In this document: positions 8,031 to 17,172 of the stretch, piece by piece
Numbering within the stretch: the stretch's first letter is position 1
How the letters are laid out: each line of letters opens with the position of its first letter
Assembly (NCBI GenBank): GCA_947588845.1
Contig: CANQAR010000004.1
Coordinates: 1-64,000, forward strand
Source: an uncultured Lachnospiraceae bacterium
GTDB lineage: Bacteria > Bacillota > Clostridia > Lachnospirales > Lachnospiraceae
Reading direction: 5' to 3'
DNA: 64,000 nucleotides
Program-made: the position numbers and the translations under genes
The notes under the pieces: generated by a model
Databases searched by the model: none
Told to the model about the DNA's origin: nothing
What the model saw: only the letters and a program-made list of their open reading frames with translations

Positions 8031-8609
8031 ATGAACAAACTTTCTGAAAACAAAAAGTTCATCACAACCACTGAACTAAAAAATATGGGATACTCCTATT
8101 ACAAGATAGGAAAACTTGAAAAAGACGGTCTTCTCCGTCAGGTAAATCGAAGCACCTATGAAAATCTCTCCTACAAGGGAGACGAGAACGACTTCTTCAG
8201 TGCAGAAGCCTTCGTACCGAATGGAGTCATATGCCTTATGAGTGCTGCACGATATTATGAACTGACCAATTTCCTTCCGGACACCGTTGATGTAGCGATT
8301 GACCGGAAGAAAAAAGTCGTCACTCTCCCGGACTGGCCGGAAATTAAAATATTCTACTTCGATCCTGCCCGAATGAAGTTTGGTATTTCCGAAGTCTGGG
8401 AAGGGGACAATGTTTTTCATATCTTTGATATTGAGAAAACTGTTGTGGATATCATCTACTACAGAAACAAGATTGGTATTGAAGAAACAGCCGAGATTCT
8501 TAAGAACTACCTGAAGCGCAGGGACAGACAGGTTGACCGGCTGTATGCCTATGCAAAACAGCTTAGATGCGAAAAAATAGTCAGAACATATCTGGATGTG
8601 CTCATATGA
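8031..8609 (+). CDS. abiEi: AbiEi family antitoxin / transcriptional repressor
   Basis: This 192-residue cytoplasmic protein is an AbiEi-type antitoxin of a type IV toxin-antitoxin system. The N-terminal winged-helix region (FITTTELKNMGYSYYKIGKL near residues 10-30) should bind operator DNA, and the rest (YFDPARMKFGI, FDIEKTVVDIIYYRNKIG) forms the antitoxin domain. GGAGG lies 8 nt before the ATG at 8031; the ORF-track GTG at 8022 is part of that site. It overlaps the toxin gene by 4 nt. The antitoxin looks intact although its toxin partner is truncated. The large inverted repeat just upstream is its likely autoregulatory site. Confidence 0.85.
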   Translation: MNKLSENKKFITTTELKNMGYSYYKIGKLEKDGLLRQVNRSTYENLSYKGDENDFFSAEAFVPNGVICLMSAARYYELTNFLPDTVDVAIDRKKKVVTLPDWPEIKIFYFDPARMKFGISEVWEGDNVFHIFDIEKTVVDIIYYRNKIGIEETAEILKNYLKRRDRQVDRLYAYAKQLRCEKIVRTYLDVLI

Positions 8610-9082
8610 TGAATGCAGAATCAGTAAAAGCGAGATTAAAAAACTTTGCCGCAGGAAGCGGGCATACCTTTCAAGAAGCTCTGACTTACTACGGGCTTGA
8701 ACGGACAATCTACAGAATCTCAGTTTCAGAATATGCCGATCATTTCGTGCTGAAAGGCGGCATATTCCTGTATGCAATATTCAACAGGAATTACGAAAGG
8801 GCGACAACAGACATTGATTTCCTTGCCCGACAGATTTCCGGCAGCAGTGAAAAGATGGAAACTGTCTTCCGCAACATATCATCTCAAGGAATTGACGATG
8901 CTCTTGTATTTGACCTTGATTCCATTACTGTGGAAGACATCACAGAGTTCAAAAAATATCATGGTCTCCATATTTCTGCCGTCGGATACCTGGATCGGAC
9001 AAGAATAGCCGTCGGAATTGATATTGGTTTCGGCGACGTAATATATCCGGATGCTGTAAAGCATCCACCTTTTGCAGGTTAA
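8606..9082 (+). pseudogene. abiEii: abiEii nucleotidyltransferase toxin, 3'-truncated
   Basis: The 158-residue reading frame starts in an ATGA overlap with abiEi and encodes the N-terminal half of an AbiEii nucleotidyltransferase-like toxin. It has YADHFVLKGGIFLYAI, the RATTDIDF metal-binding motif and VGIDIGFGDVIYP. Full-length family members run to roughly 250-300 residues, so the C-terminal half with the rest of the active site is missing. The family-like sequence stops near codon 149 (about 9050), after which the frame runs through the antisense of an adhesin gene until a chance stop. The product is probably inactive as a toxin. The break coincides with a 6-bp inverted repeat at 9049-9066. 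Confidence 0.8.
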
Positions 9083-11072
9083 TAGTAGGATCGCTGCTTC
9101 CCGAAGCGCTGGAGTCACCAATCTCGACAATGGTGGTCTTTTCGTCCGTCTCCGTATGGTCGGCGTAAAGCGTAGCTGTATTCTCCGCAATTTCCTGCGC
9201 GTTAACCTTCCCATTCACAATGACTTTGTAGGTAATGCGGATATACAATTCGTCCGGCAAGATGAAGGAAACAGCGTTATCCTCTTCAACGCCCATAAAG
9301 TAATTGTGTGACGCTTTATTGATCCCCGTTGTGGAGCTTGACCGTGTCAAAGGCTGCCATGCTCCGCTTTCACCGCAATACTCAACGGTGATGTCATACC
9401 CTCCATCTGTAGTTGTAACGAGTTGCAGATTGCTGCTCATCTGGTCAACCAGTTTGTAGCTGTCCAGATTTACAAAGGTATCCTCGCCCGTATCGACCTG
9501 CACCAGATCGATCGCCGACGGATTGACCTGGATGGTGTACTGCAAAACACCGTCTTGGCCGGGAACCGCCTCAAAGTTCTTTTGCAGCATATCGTAGGGG
9601 ATGTCTACACTGGCATCGTCGGTCGGAGCATTATCACCATACCTGAGACAAGCTGTATTCTTGATGTCCTGATCCGGCTTCCAGTCGTTTCTGTCTTCGT
9701 CATTCAGCTGGAGCTGGTAAACGAAATAGATCTTCCAATGGGCAGCAAACACCTTGCTTATACCGTCGCCTGCATTGAACCAGAGACCATCGTAAGACTC
9801 CAGAACAAAATCCTGCACATTAACGTTTAGGGTATTCTTTTCGGTCAGCGGGTTGCCATTATTTCCGTTATATTTATAAACAGCATAGGCCCCGTCGCTC
9901 TCTTGGCCTTCCCAATAGACCTCCAGGCGCAGCGAATCTGCCACATACTCCATGCGCTTGTCAAACATATCCTCGAAATAGGTCTCCGGACTTATCTTGC
10001 TACCTGGTGCGACCTCCCTGTCAGTATTAAGCTTAATAAAACGGTTGCCTTTTTCATCGGCGTTGTCAAAGCCTACCCGATACTCTACTACGCCATTCCC
10101 CAGGTAACGGGCGGTCTTGTCGATCGAACCTGTTTTCGGCTTCTTTTCCAGCGTAGCCGAATTATACAGCACAACGCCGCTACGCCGATAATATACGTTG
10201 TTCGTCAAAGTGTTGCCTTGCGACAGCAGCTCGCCTACGGTAGTGTTCAGCTCTTTACCGTCTGCATCAACGACGATCGTATCATAAGGGATTTTATAGG
10301 TAATCGTCATCCGGGTATCCTCGTTGATATCCCAGATGGAGTCGTACTTATTTAAGGTCTCATCTGTCCCCACGCCGTAAGGGGCCGTATTGAAATAGAT
10401 CCGAAACTCCCTGTAGCTCTCGCCTCCCGTCGTTGCACTATTCTCAGGAACCAGGTAAGATCTGGAAGGTCTCCCGGGCCTCATCGTCGCCATTCCCGCT
10501 GACGCAAGGCGCCTCCTCAAAACTCCAACTGTTTGTCGTATCCTTGCTGGTCACATAGATGGTGACGTCCTTCGGAGCATTCAGGGCATAGTAGGATGTT
10601 GTCTGACCTTCTGTAAATTCCAGATCATCCTCCAGATAGAAATAGGGGAGATCCAATTCATGGCCTTTGTCGCGGCCCAGCATGGACTGCATATAGCTAC
10701 TCTTTGGGATATCCACAGTCACCGTATAAGTTAAATATCCCTCCTTCTCATTGTCGATGACGCTCTTTTGGATCGCCTCTCCTATGGGGATTCTGCCATC
10801 CACGCCGTCCGGCGTTATCAGGCGGGCATGCAGCTCCGCCTCCTTTGGGATCCGGGCCTCTTTTCCATACATCGCTTCCACATACACCGTGTCATCTCTG
10901 TATGATGCAGTCAGCGGGCCGCCTCCCCCGTGGAACTGCGTCCACAACCCTAAGGAAAACAGAATCACACCGAATATCAGGGACACCCAGCCCGCAATGC
11001 CCAGCAGGGTATTCGGCCCATTTCGCTTGTTAAACACTTTTTTGGGACATCATTCATTTTTGTCATTTCCAT
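9061..11072 (-). pseudogene. Surface adhesin (SpaA/Cna-type) gene, frameshifted and 3'-truncated
   Basis: Two adjacent minus-strand frames together encode the N-terminal part of a large cell-surface protein. The first (to 10444) begins with an uncleaved-looking hydrophobic segment (AGWVSLIFGVILFSLGLW). The second carries isopeptide-type adhesin sequence ending at TINLQKVDA, the opening of a SpaA-like domain. GGAGG lies 7 nt before an ATG at 11072, but the frame is lost at an A6 run (11038-11043) and again near 10450-10480. The repeat domains and sorting signal expected at the C-terminus are absent because the sequence passes into abiEii. Two frameshifts plus truncation make this a decayed gene. 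Confidence 0.75.
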
Positions 11073-11402
11073 CCTGCTACCTCCATAAACCACTGCTGAA
11101 AACCGGTAATTCTCCGGTCTTATGATTGTTTCAGGCGTCTTTTCGCCCGGCAAGTACCAGAACCTGTTCTCGTCCAGACAGAAAGACTGTCCAGAAGCAT
11201 CCGGTCCGTTTTCGCAGTTCTGACCGCCGTGCGCTGCTTCCATCCTGACTGCCTCCCGGACAACATCCTCCTTTTCCCTGCTCGCAGACGCATAACAGAC
11301 TGTCACAATGGGAAAACTCTGTAATACCAGAACAGATCCAGCCAGCTGGTGTCGCAGATTACACAAATCTGCGACACAAAGCACAAAATTGCCAAAATTT
11401 TA
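11073..11402. other. Intergenic stretch with an 11-bp inverted repeat
   Basis: I recognise no gene. A minus-strand ORF (to 11384) reads through part of it but resembles no family I know; it might be a remnant of the adhesin locus. TGTCGCAGATT (11350-11360) and AATCTGCGACA (11366-11376) form a perfect hairpin with a 5-nt loop. Confidence 0.4.
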
Positions 11403-11434
11403 GCCCGCCGGAGAAAATCTCAGGCGGGCCTTTT
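11403..11434 (+). terminator. Strong intrinsic terminator without a recognisable upstream gene
   Basis: GCCCGCC-g-GAGA pairs with TCTC-a-GGCGGGC around AAA, followed by CTTTTTA. This is a textbook + strand terminator, yet no + strand gene was found before it; it may end a decayed gene or a small RNA. Confidence 0.65.
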
Positions 11435-11511
11435 TACTTGCCAGACCGACTATGCGCAAGAGACGACAACAGGTATGAGCAATACAGCAGCGTGAACAAA
11501 GTGAACGATGC

Positions 11512-11577
11512 GGCGCCGCGTGCCAGTAGCGCACGTTTAGCCCCGGTTCTGAGCGCCAGTGGCGCTCGTTTAGAACC
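11512..11577. repeat. Tandem pair of palindromic units of about 33 nt
   Basis: Two units share the pattern GCCAGT-GCGC-CGTTTAG. The second forms a hairpin, GGTTCTGAGCGCCA with TGGCGCTC and AGAACC, with a GTTT bulge. The first can form CGTGC/GCACG. The sequence that follows (to about 11640) keeps a similar GC-rich style. No coding function is evident; it looks like a short dispersed palindromic repeat. Confidence 0.5.
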
Positions 11578-11754
11578 GACCGAAACGGAGTGGAGACCCG
11601 AAGCGGAGCGCAGACCGCTGAAAGCGTGGAGTCATCTGCTTTCATTCGTGGTGTTACTGACAAGCTGAAAAAAGCACCAGCCATTTGACTGACTGATGCT
11701 TATCTTTCACCATATAAATTACTTTGTTTCAGCAGATGCCAAATACAGGCGTTT

Positions 11755-12513
11755 TCACTTAATCCTGAAGCCGCCCATCTCTCCGAACTCCCACGTCCCA
11801 TGAACCCCGCAGGACGCGGCGCCTACTTCAAACTGCATCTTTGCAATCCCGAGATCCACAAGTTCAAGACCGTTGCCAGGTTTCCAGATTCTCGCAAATA
11901 CCTTTCCTTCCTGGTAGACAATATTTACCGGCTGCTGATTTGCCGCAGACGGTCCCAGCTTAACCGCCTCGACTCCTTTCTGAAGCCAGCGGGGCTGTCT
12001 GTCAAACTCCTGTCTTGCTTCCAGAAACTCCTCAAGCCTGCGGTCTTTTCTCCGTACGGTCGCTCGGATCATCTTCTGCCTCGCAGGTGTATTGTCCGCC
12101 GCATACCCCAGCGTTATGACGCTCCAGAGTTTTTCTTCCGGAGGCACTTCCACCCAAAAAGATTTTTTGTCATACGTTCCCGCAGCCCAGCATGTCCCGA
12201 GACCAAGCCGTTCTGCATACAGAACCAGCTTTTCCCCGTAATATCCGATCTTTTCGGCTGATATGGGATCACTGCCTCCCACGAGGGCCGCAAAAGCATA
12301 CACGATCCCGCTGAACATGGAAGAAGCCATCTTTATGGCAGGTACTCCCACTTTCCTCGACGCCTGCAGCTGGAAATGAAGACCGGACTCCTGATTCATC
12401 TCCTCAATAAACGCAGACAGCTTCGCAAGCTTTTCCTCTTCAATCATTTTCTTTTCCCTGTAGGACCTGCAGGAAACTCGTTTTTCAAGTACTTCCCAAT
12501 CTGTTGTAACCAT
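11755..12513 (-). CDS. Putative nitroreductase family protein
   Basis: This 252-residue protein matches the larger clostridial nitroreductase branch (putative TM nitroreductase type) in which two half-domains are fused. Recognisable parts are KRVSCRSYREKKM near the N-terminus, YYGEKLVLYAERLGLGTCWA near residue 90, VITLGYAAD, and GPSAANQQPVNIVY near 190 in place of the usual N-terminal flavin loop. GGAGG lies 6 nt before the ATG. FMN binding and NAD(P)H-dependent reduction are inferred from the family; the substrate is unknown. It appears monocistronic. Confidence 0.8.
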   Translation of the reverse strand: MVTTDWEVLEKRVSCRSYREKKMIEEEKLAKLSAFIEEMNQESGLHFQLQASRKVGVPAIKMASSMFSGIVYAFAALVGGSDPISAEKIGYYGEKLVLYAERLGLGTCWAAGTYDKKSFWVEVPPEEKLWSVITLGYAADNTPARQKMIRATVRRKDRRLEEFLEARQEFDRQPRWLQKGVEAVKLGPSAANQQPVNIVYQEGKVFARIWKPGNGLELVDLGIAKMQFEVGAASCGVHGTWEFGEMGGFRIK

Positions 12514-12892
12514 CTTGTTCCTCCTTGCATATTTACTTACTTATATAAAATAATATTTCCTGCCGGAATAATTGTCAACCAGTTTTCAACGGATTCCCTT
12601 AACTTCATACTATTGTCTGCCGCAGTATGATCCCGCGGAGCGTTTTTTGTGTCACAGGACGAAATTTCCTGTAACATGAAAAAACAGACACCCTTTTTAA
12701 TCCACATGCGTGCCTGCGCAAAAACAGCTCCCATCCGGCAATCTTTCTGACAGACAGGAGCTGATCCCTCTTTATCCAATTACCATCAGCCGGCATATCG
12801 AGCACTGGCTCTCCGTCGACGCAGATCATGCAGAGCGCCGCGCAGGCAGGAATCGCAGAAACAACAACACCTCAGCTCGTCCTGTATCCGGC
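12514..12892. other. Intergenic region without a recognisable gene
   Basis: About 380 bp separate two minus-strand genes. I see no credible ORF. ATGCGTGCCTGCGCA at about 12710 matches 15 nt of the palindromic repeat at 25.96 kb, and GCGCAGGCA near 12840 is its partial complement, so a degenerate copy of that repeat may lie here. Confidence 0.35.
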
Positions 12893-13891
12893 TTAAATTC
12901 CGAATCTCTCTTTGTTATAACGGTTAATTTCATCGATGATGATCGTCTCCACCTGCGGGTAAATGGTTCCCGGGCCTCCATAGCTGTGGCTGGGCATGAA
13001 ATGCGGCAGATTTCCATAAGCGGCAAGCGCTTTCTTCACTTCCGCACGAATTTCTTCTTCCGTGACATCTTCGCGGTCGATCACCGAATCAATACCGCCC
13101 ATCAGAGCCATGCGTCCATCCAGTTTTTTGGTAAGCGCCGCGATATCGTTCGTCGGAAGAACTCCCTGCCAGATATCTACGCCGATCTCAGCCAGATCTT
13201 CCACAATCGGCTCACAGAAAGAATCCGCATGATGAATCACCATAACATCGTTCGCGTGCAGATAATCATACAGCTTCCGGTACGGCTCCTTGAAAAATTC
13301 ACGCCATGTCTCCGCTTTCATGAACAGACTGGTCTGGCTGCCAAAATCATCATGGGAAAGAATCGCGTCCGGATGCAGATTCTCCACAATCAGCTTCATG
13401 TATTCCAGACGGTATTCCGTGATGGCATCGATCAGCTCGTGAACCTCATCCGGGTACAGCAGCAGATTGCACAGCGTATCCTCAAACGTCATCAGCATAT
13501 GCATCTGCTCAAAAATTCCGGTTCCCATAACCGTCATGGAAAAATACTGTGAACTGTCAATTGCCGCCTTGTTTTTCAGGGCTGTCTCCCATCCGTCCGA
13601 ACAGTTGGCGCGCAGATCCGGCACTTTGACATATTTCTGCCATTCTTCAATATCCTGAATCACCTGGTTCTCTGCCGTGACGATCGGAACCGCAGCCGGC
13701 TGATCCTCCGGAAAGGAAATAAAGGTTCCCCAGCGGTCATAGGAATCTGTTCCGCGGATACGGTTGCCTCTTACATACTGAAAGACGGGATCCCCGCCGA
13801 TCGGTTTGAATGCAGTATAGCAATTTGTCAGGCAGTCCGGTTTCCCATCTTTTTTGATCGTCTCCAATACGTTTTCTCTCGGTGTAAGCAT
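12893..13891 (-). CDS. Uroporphyrinogen decarboxylase family (MtaA/CmuA-like) protein
   Basis: This 332-residue protein has the fold of uroporphyrinogen decarboxylase-like enzymes. In anaerobes such stand-alone members usually act as methyltransferases with corrinoid proteins rather than in haem synthesis. Readable family parts are LTPRENVLETI at the N-terminus, HDDFGSQTSLFM near residue 215, VMVIHHADSFCEPIVEDLAEIG near 245, and ALMGGIDSV. The start at 13891 has GGAGG 8 nt upstream; the listed TTG at 13897 does not. No corrinoid protein gene is adjacent, so the methyl donor and acceptor are unknown. A very AT-rich divergent promoter region lies upstream. Confidence 0.8.
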   Translation of the reverse strand: MLTPRENVLETIKKDGKPDCLTNCYTAFKPIGGDPVFQYVRGNRIRGTDSYDRWGTFISFPEDQPAAVPIVTAENQVIQDIEEWQKYVKVPDLRANCSDGWETALKNKAAIDSSQYFSMTVMGTGIFEQMHMLMTFEDTLCNLLLYPDEVHELIDAITEYRLEYMKLIVENLHPDAILSHDDFGSQTSLFMKAETWREFFKEPYRKLYDYLHANDVMVIHHADSFCEPIVEDLAEIGVDIWQGVLPTNDIAALTKKLDGRMALMGGIDSVIDREDVTEEEIRAEVKKALAAYGNLPHFMPSHSYGGPGTIYPQVETIIIDEINRYNKERFGI

Positions 13892-14224
13892 ATTCAAATC
13901 CTCCTTCTGCTTTTGATTCTTTCGTACTCATTATAACCTCAGCATTCTTTTTCATCAAGTGTTTTTATATTATCTGATTGTTTCTTTATATGCTATGTAA
14001 CTTTTATTTGTTTTTATTATTAAAAATATTTTACTATATATAAATATCTCTTAATATATTTAATGTTTATATTAATCTTTTTATACGCCAAACTTGCCTG
14101 CTGCAGCGAACCAGAATGTTCTTTTGTTGACAAAACGGATTATTCCACAGTATAGTGTAATCTATAAGAAAATACCTCTCTTTCCTGAACCCGCTGGCAA
14201 ATTTTAAATGAGGAGGATTTTATA
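13892..14224. other. AT-rich divergent intergenic region
   Basis: About 330 bp of strongly AT-rich sequence separate the divergent MtaA-like and aldo/keto reductase genes. Apart from the promoter at 14127-14156 I find no gene or clear repeat. The composition suggests intrinsic curvature and a promoter role for both directions. Confidence 0.5.
14127..14156 (+). promoter_or_regulatory. Near-consensus sigma-A promoter of the aldo/keto reductase gene
   Basis: TTGACA (14127-14132) and TATAGT (14151-14156) are 18 bp apart, about 60 nt before the ribosome site of the gene at 14225. Confidence 0.65.
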
Positions 14225-15484
14225 ATGAATAAAATGGGATTTGGTTTTCTCCGGCTTCCGGTCACAGACCCGAAAGTCCCAGACTCTTACGATCTGAATC
14301 TTCTGAACCGTATGGTTGATTATTTTCTGGAACACGGCGGCCGGTATTTCGACACCGCATACACGTATCTGAACGGAAAAAGCGAATGGGCACTCAGAGA
14401 ATGTCTCGTAAAACGTCATCCGCGGGAGAGCTTTCTTCTCGCAGACAAGCTTCCCGGCTATCTGATGACCTCGCACGAAGACTGTCGGAAATATTTTGAA
14501 GAGCAGCTGGAGCGGTGTCAGGTGTCTTACTTTGACGTCTACCTTCTGCACTGGCTGAACAGCAAAAATTATGAACTGGCAGAAAAATACAGCGAATTTG
14601 AGTTTTTGCAGGAACTGAAGGCTTCCGGCAGGGCAGGCAAAACCGGCTTCTCCTACCACGATACCGCCGACCTTCTGGACCGTATCCTCACCCGCCATCC
14701 GGAAGTGGACTATGTACAGCTGCAGGTCAACTACCTCGACTGGGAGAGCGAAGCGATCCAGGCAAGGCGATGCTGCCAGACTGCCTGCAAACATCACAAA
14801 AAAGTGATCGTGATGGAGCCGCTCAAGGGAGGAACCCTGGCGCAGATCCCTGAAAATGCCGAAAAGCTCCTGCATACGCTTGATTCCAGATTCGATGCCG
14901 ACCGCGGCGATCTTGCAGCCACGAAATATGCCGCACCGAAATGCGGCAGAAATAAGACAGCAGACTCTGATTTTGACAAACACAGCAAAAACTGTCCGGA
15001 AAATTCACTTCCTGGGAAATTGACAACTTCGGAACCTTCCGTTTTCGTCCCCTCAACCGCCTCCTATGGCCTCCGCTTTGTACAGAGCCTGCCTGAAGTC
15101 GAGATTGTGCTAAGCGGCATGAATACCATGGAACAGATGATCGACAACATGCAGGACGTGGAGCCTGTCTCCGACGCTGAAAAGGCCGTGATCTGGAAAG
15201 TGGCCGATCTGCTCCGCCATTCAACCGCCGTCACATGTACGGCCTGCGGCTATTGTCTGCAGCACTGCCCGCAGGATATCCCGATTCCGTCTTACTTCAA
15301 ATTATATAATGAATATTCCAGAAATCCTGGCGACGACTGGAAGATCAGACCCGCCTACCAGGAGCTGGCTGCAAACTATGAGTATGCCTCCGGCTGTGTC
15401 AAGTGCCGCAGCTGTGAGAAAAACTGCCCGCAGAACATTCCGGTCACACACTATCTGGAGAAAGTCGCGGAGGTATTCGAATAA
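14225..15484 (+). CDS. Aldo/keto reductase with C-terminal 4Fe-4S ferredoxin domain
   Basis: This 419-residue cytoplasmic oxidoreductase joins an aldo/keto reductase barrel to a dicluster ferredoxin-like tail. The barrel has FDTAYTYLNGKSE, a lysine in LLADKLPG, and the VYLLHWLNS stretch. The tail carries CTACGYCLQHCPQDIP and CVKCRSCEKNCPQNIP, each able to bind a 4Fe-4S cluster. GGAGG lies 8 nt before the ATG. Residues 225-280 hold an unusual hydrophilic insertion (with KYAAPKCGRNKTADSDFD) where related enzymes move straight into the FVPSTASYGLRF region. This family is common in anaerobes; substrates are unknown, and the clusters probably pass electrons. Confidence 0.85.
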   Translation: MNKMGFGFLRLPVTDPKVPDSYDLNLLNRMVDYFLEHGGRYFDTAYTYLNGKSEWALRECLVKRHPRESFLLADKLPGYLMTSHEDCRKYFEEQLERCQVSYFDVYLLHWLNSKNYELAEKYSEFEFLQELKASGRAGKTGFSYHDTADLLDRILTRHPEVDYVQLQVNYLDWESEAIQARRCCQTACKHHKKVIVMEPLKGGTLAQIPENAEKLLHTLDSRFDADRGDLAATKYAAPKCGRNKTADSDFDKHSKNCPENSLPGKLTTSEPSVFVPSTASYGLRFVQSLPEVEIVLSGMNTMEQMIDNMQDVEPVSDAEKAVIWKVADLLRHSTAVTCTACGYCLQHCPQDIPIPSYFKLYNEYSRNPGDDWKIRPAYQELAANYEYASGCVKCRSCEKNCPQNIPVTHYLEKVAEVFE

Positions 15485-15541
15485 ACAGATATCTGATGTT
15501 TCGGGTTACACGGAGGCCGAAATGTGAAAAACTGATGGTGA

Positions 15542-16696
15542 TCAATTCTTCTGCAGCTGTGCAATTATTGCTTCCAGTTCCTTTACTTTCGCCTCCGCAG
15601 CCTCCGCCTTCTTCTTCTCAGTCTCCGCTTTCTCCTCTGCAGCCTCTGCTTTCTTCTTCTCGGCTTCCGCTTTTTTCTTCTCAGCTTCCGCTTTTTTCTT
15701 CTCAGCTTCCGCTTTCTTCTTCTCAGCTTCCGCTTTCTTCTTCTCAGCTTCCGCTTTTTTCTTCTCAGCTTCCGCGAGATCCCTCATCCGCTCGTATCTT
15801 TCCCACTCCTCATCAAATAACATTTGTGTCAGTCTCAGCATCCTGATCTCCTCCTTTATCTCTTCAAGATCTTCCCTCTCCAGAAATTTATCTGCCATCG
15901 CGAACAGCATCGCCTCCGCTTTCTCTGACAGCTCCTTCTCTTTTGTTTTCCCTTTGCTTATCAGCCTCAGCGCCGTCCGGATCCGCTCTCTCATCTCCGT
16001 CTTCCCGTCCATCAGCGGACACAGGGTCAGGAGTACCAGTTCCTCCTTCGTGATAACCTCTCCTTTGTCCGCCTTTTCTCTCAGTCCGGCAAGCAGATCA
16101 TCCGCGTCACGGTTTCTCATGATGATCGGCTGGATCCGGTATGTATTGATCCCCGATGTAAACTCTGTCATCGGACTGCGTACTCTCCCCGAATACAGCA
16201 CGTATGTCACGATCTCCACGTTATACTGATACCCGGCCAGCGCCTCATATGCACGAAAACGCTTCAGACCTTTCAGGCCTTCATTTTTACTCTGAAACTC
16301 AAAATGTTTCCACTCTCCGTTTTCCATCACCAGATTGAAATCCTGAAAGAATTTATGCACCTCCAGCTGAACAAGCTCCGTCGGCGCAACGGAAACCACC
16401 TTTCCTTCGATTCCAAAACAGGGAAGCAGCTCATCCGCAAAGAACTGCATGGAAGTCTTCAGGATTGCGTCCTCATGCTGCTGCACGGTATGCCGTGAAT
16501 CCTTTTTGCTGCTGTCAACGCTTTCTTTTTCTTCGGTTTCCGCCGCGGCATTTTCCTTTTCACTGTCTTTCCCCGCGACATTCCTCTCATTATTTCTTCT
16601 TTTTCTGTTCGCCTCCCCGGAAGTTCCTCTTTCTCCGTTTTTTTCTTCGGCTGCTTCCTGTCTGCTGACTCTGTCATGTTTTTGTTTTTCCTCCAT
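15542..16696 (-). CDS. Rpn-like PD-(D/E)XK nuclease family protein with C-terminal coiled coil
   Basis: This 384-residue protein resembles Rpn-type (recombination-promoting nuclease/putative transposase) proteins. The likely nuclease core is DFNLVMENGEWKHFEFQSKN near residues 115-135, an acidic residue followed by E-x-Q. The first 60 residues are charged and low in complexity. The C-terminus is nine heptads, about six of them AEAEKKK, predicting a long helix or coiled coil. AAAGGAG lies 4 nt before the ATG at 16696, whereas the upstream ATG at 16714 has no site. The heptads are encoded by near-identical 21-nt units, so copy number could vary by slippage. Cellular role unknown. Confidence 0.75.
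   Translation of the reverse strand: MEEKQKHDRVSRQEAAEEKNGERGTSGEANRKRRNNERNVAGKDSEKENAAAETEEKESVDSSKKDSRHTVQQHEDAILKTSMQFFADELLPCFGIEGKVVSVAPTELVQLEVHKFFQDFNLVMENGEWKHFEFQSKNEGLKGLKRFRAYEALAGYQYNVEIVTYVLYSGRVRSPMTEFTSGINTYRIQPIIMRNRDADDLLAGLREKADKGEVITKEELVLLTLCPLMDGKTEMRERIRTALRLISKGKTKEKELSEKAEAMLFAMADKFLEREDLEEIKEEIRMLRLTQMLFDEEWERYERMRDLAEAEKKKAEAEKKKAEAEKKKAEAEKKKAEAEKKKAEAEKKKAEAAEEKAETEKKKAEAAEAKVKELEAIIAQLQKN
15587..15775 (-). repeat. In-frame 21-nt tandem repeat (nine heptad units)
   Basis: Nine 21-nt units encode the C-terminal heptads of the Rpn-like protein; the six nearest the 5' end are almost identical in DNA (GCTTCCGCTTTTTTCTTCTC on the + strand). Unit length keeps frame, so gain or loss changes only the coiled-coil length. 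Confidence 0.85.
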
Positions 16697-17172
16697 AAAT
16701 CTCCTTTCCGACATGTCATGATGCTGGAGTCAAAATGAATTTTTTCCCCATGATGCCACAAATTGCTCCGCATTTCATGCTTACGCGATTCTGAAGCACC
16801 TCACAGCCGCTATACTAAAAAGTAAATCTTTATCTGCACTCATTGTATCAGTTTTTTTCGATCAACACAATCCTTTTTATATTTTTTCTGATTAAATGAT
16901 ACTTTTATATTTTCGCTGATGGTTCCTCTGAACTGAGGTGAATTTAAAAAGAGAGACTATGATAATAGAAGAATCTAGAATAGGGTCTGATATTTCTACA
17001 TTCTATGACATATCTTATTTATTTCATTCAATATAATACGATATATCAGGATTTTTGTCAATCTTTTTCGTTTGAAAAATTTTTATGCCATAAAAATCCA
17101 CTGAAATTTCCTATACAGGTCACTCACCATCGCCCAGTAAACATTCATACCCTGCAGACAGGGCAGCGCGAA
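16697..17172. other. AT-rich intergenic region upstream of the Rpn-like gene
   Basis: About 475 bp with no recognisable gene. It contains a consensus minus-strand promoter (17033-17061) and an 8-bp inverted repeat GGATTTTT/AAAAATCC (17049-17099) around it. A nearer, weaker minus-strand pair TTGTGT/TACAAT lies near 16845-16875. Confidence 0.5.
17033..17061 (-). promoter_or_regulatory. Consensus sigma-A promoter pointing to the Rpn-like gene
   Basis: On the minus strand TTGACA (17061-17056) and TATTAT (17038-17033) are 17 bp apart. Transcription from about 17026 would leave a leader of about 330 nt before the Rpn-like start, or make a small RNA. A perfect 8-bp inverted repeat overlaps its -35. 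Confidence 0.55.

Noticed and set aside
12537-12829. Small minus-strand ORFs in the 12.5-12.9 kb gap
   Set aside because: No ribosome site, no family resemblance and composition like non-coding DNA.
15587-15775. CRISPR-like array of short repeats
   Set aside because: The 21-nt units are contiguous, have no spacers, and encode heptads of a coiled coil in frame.
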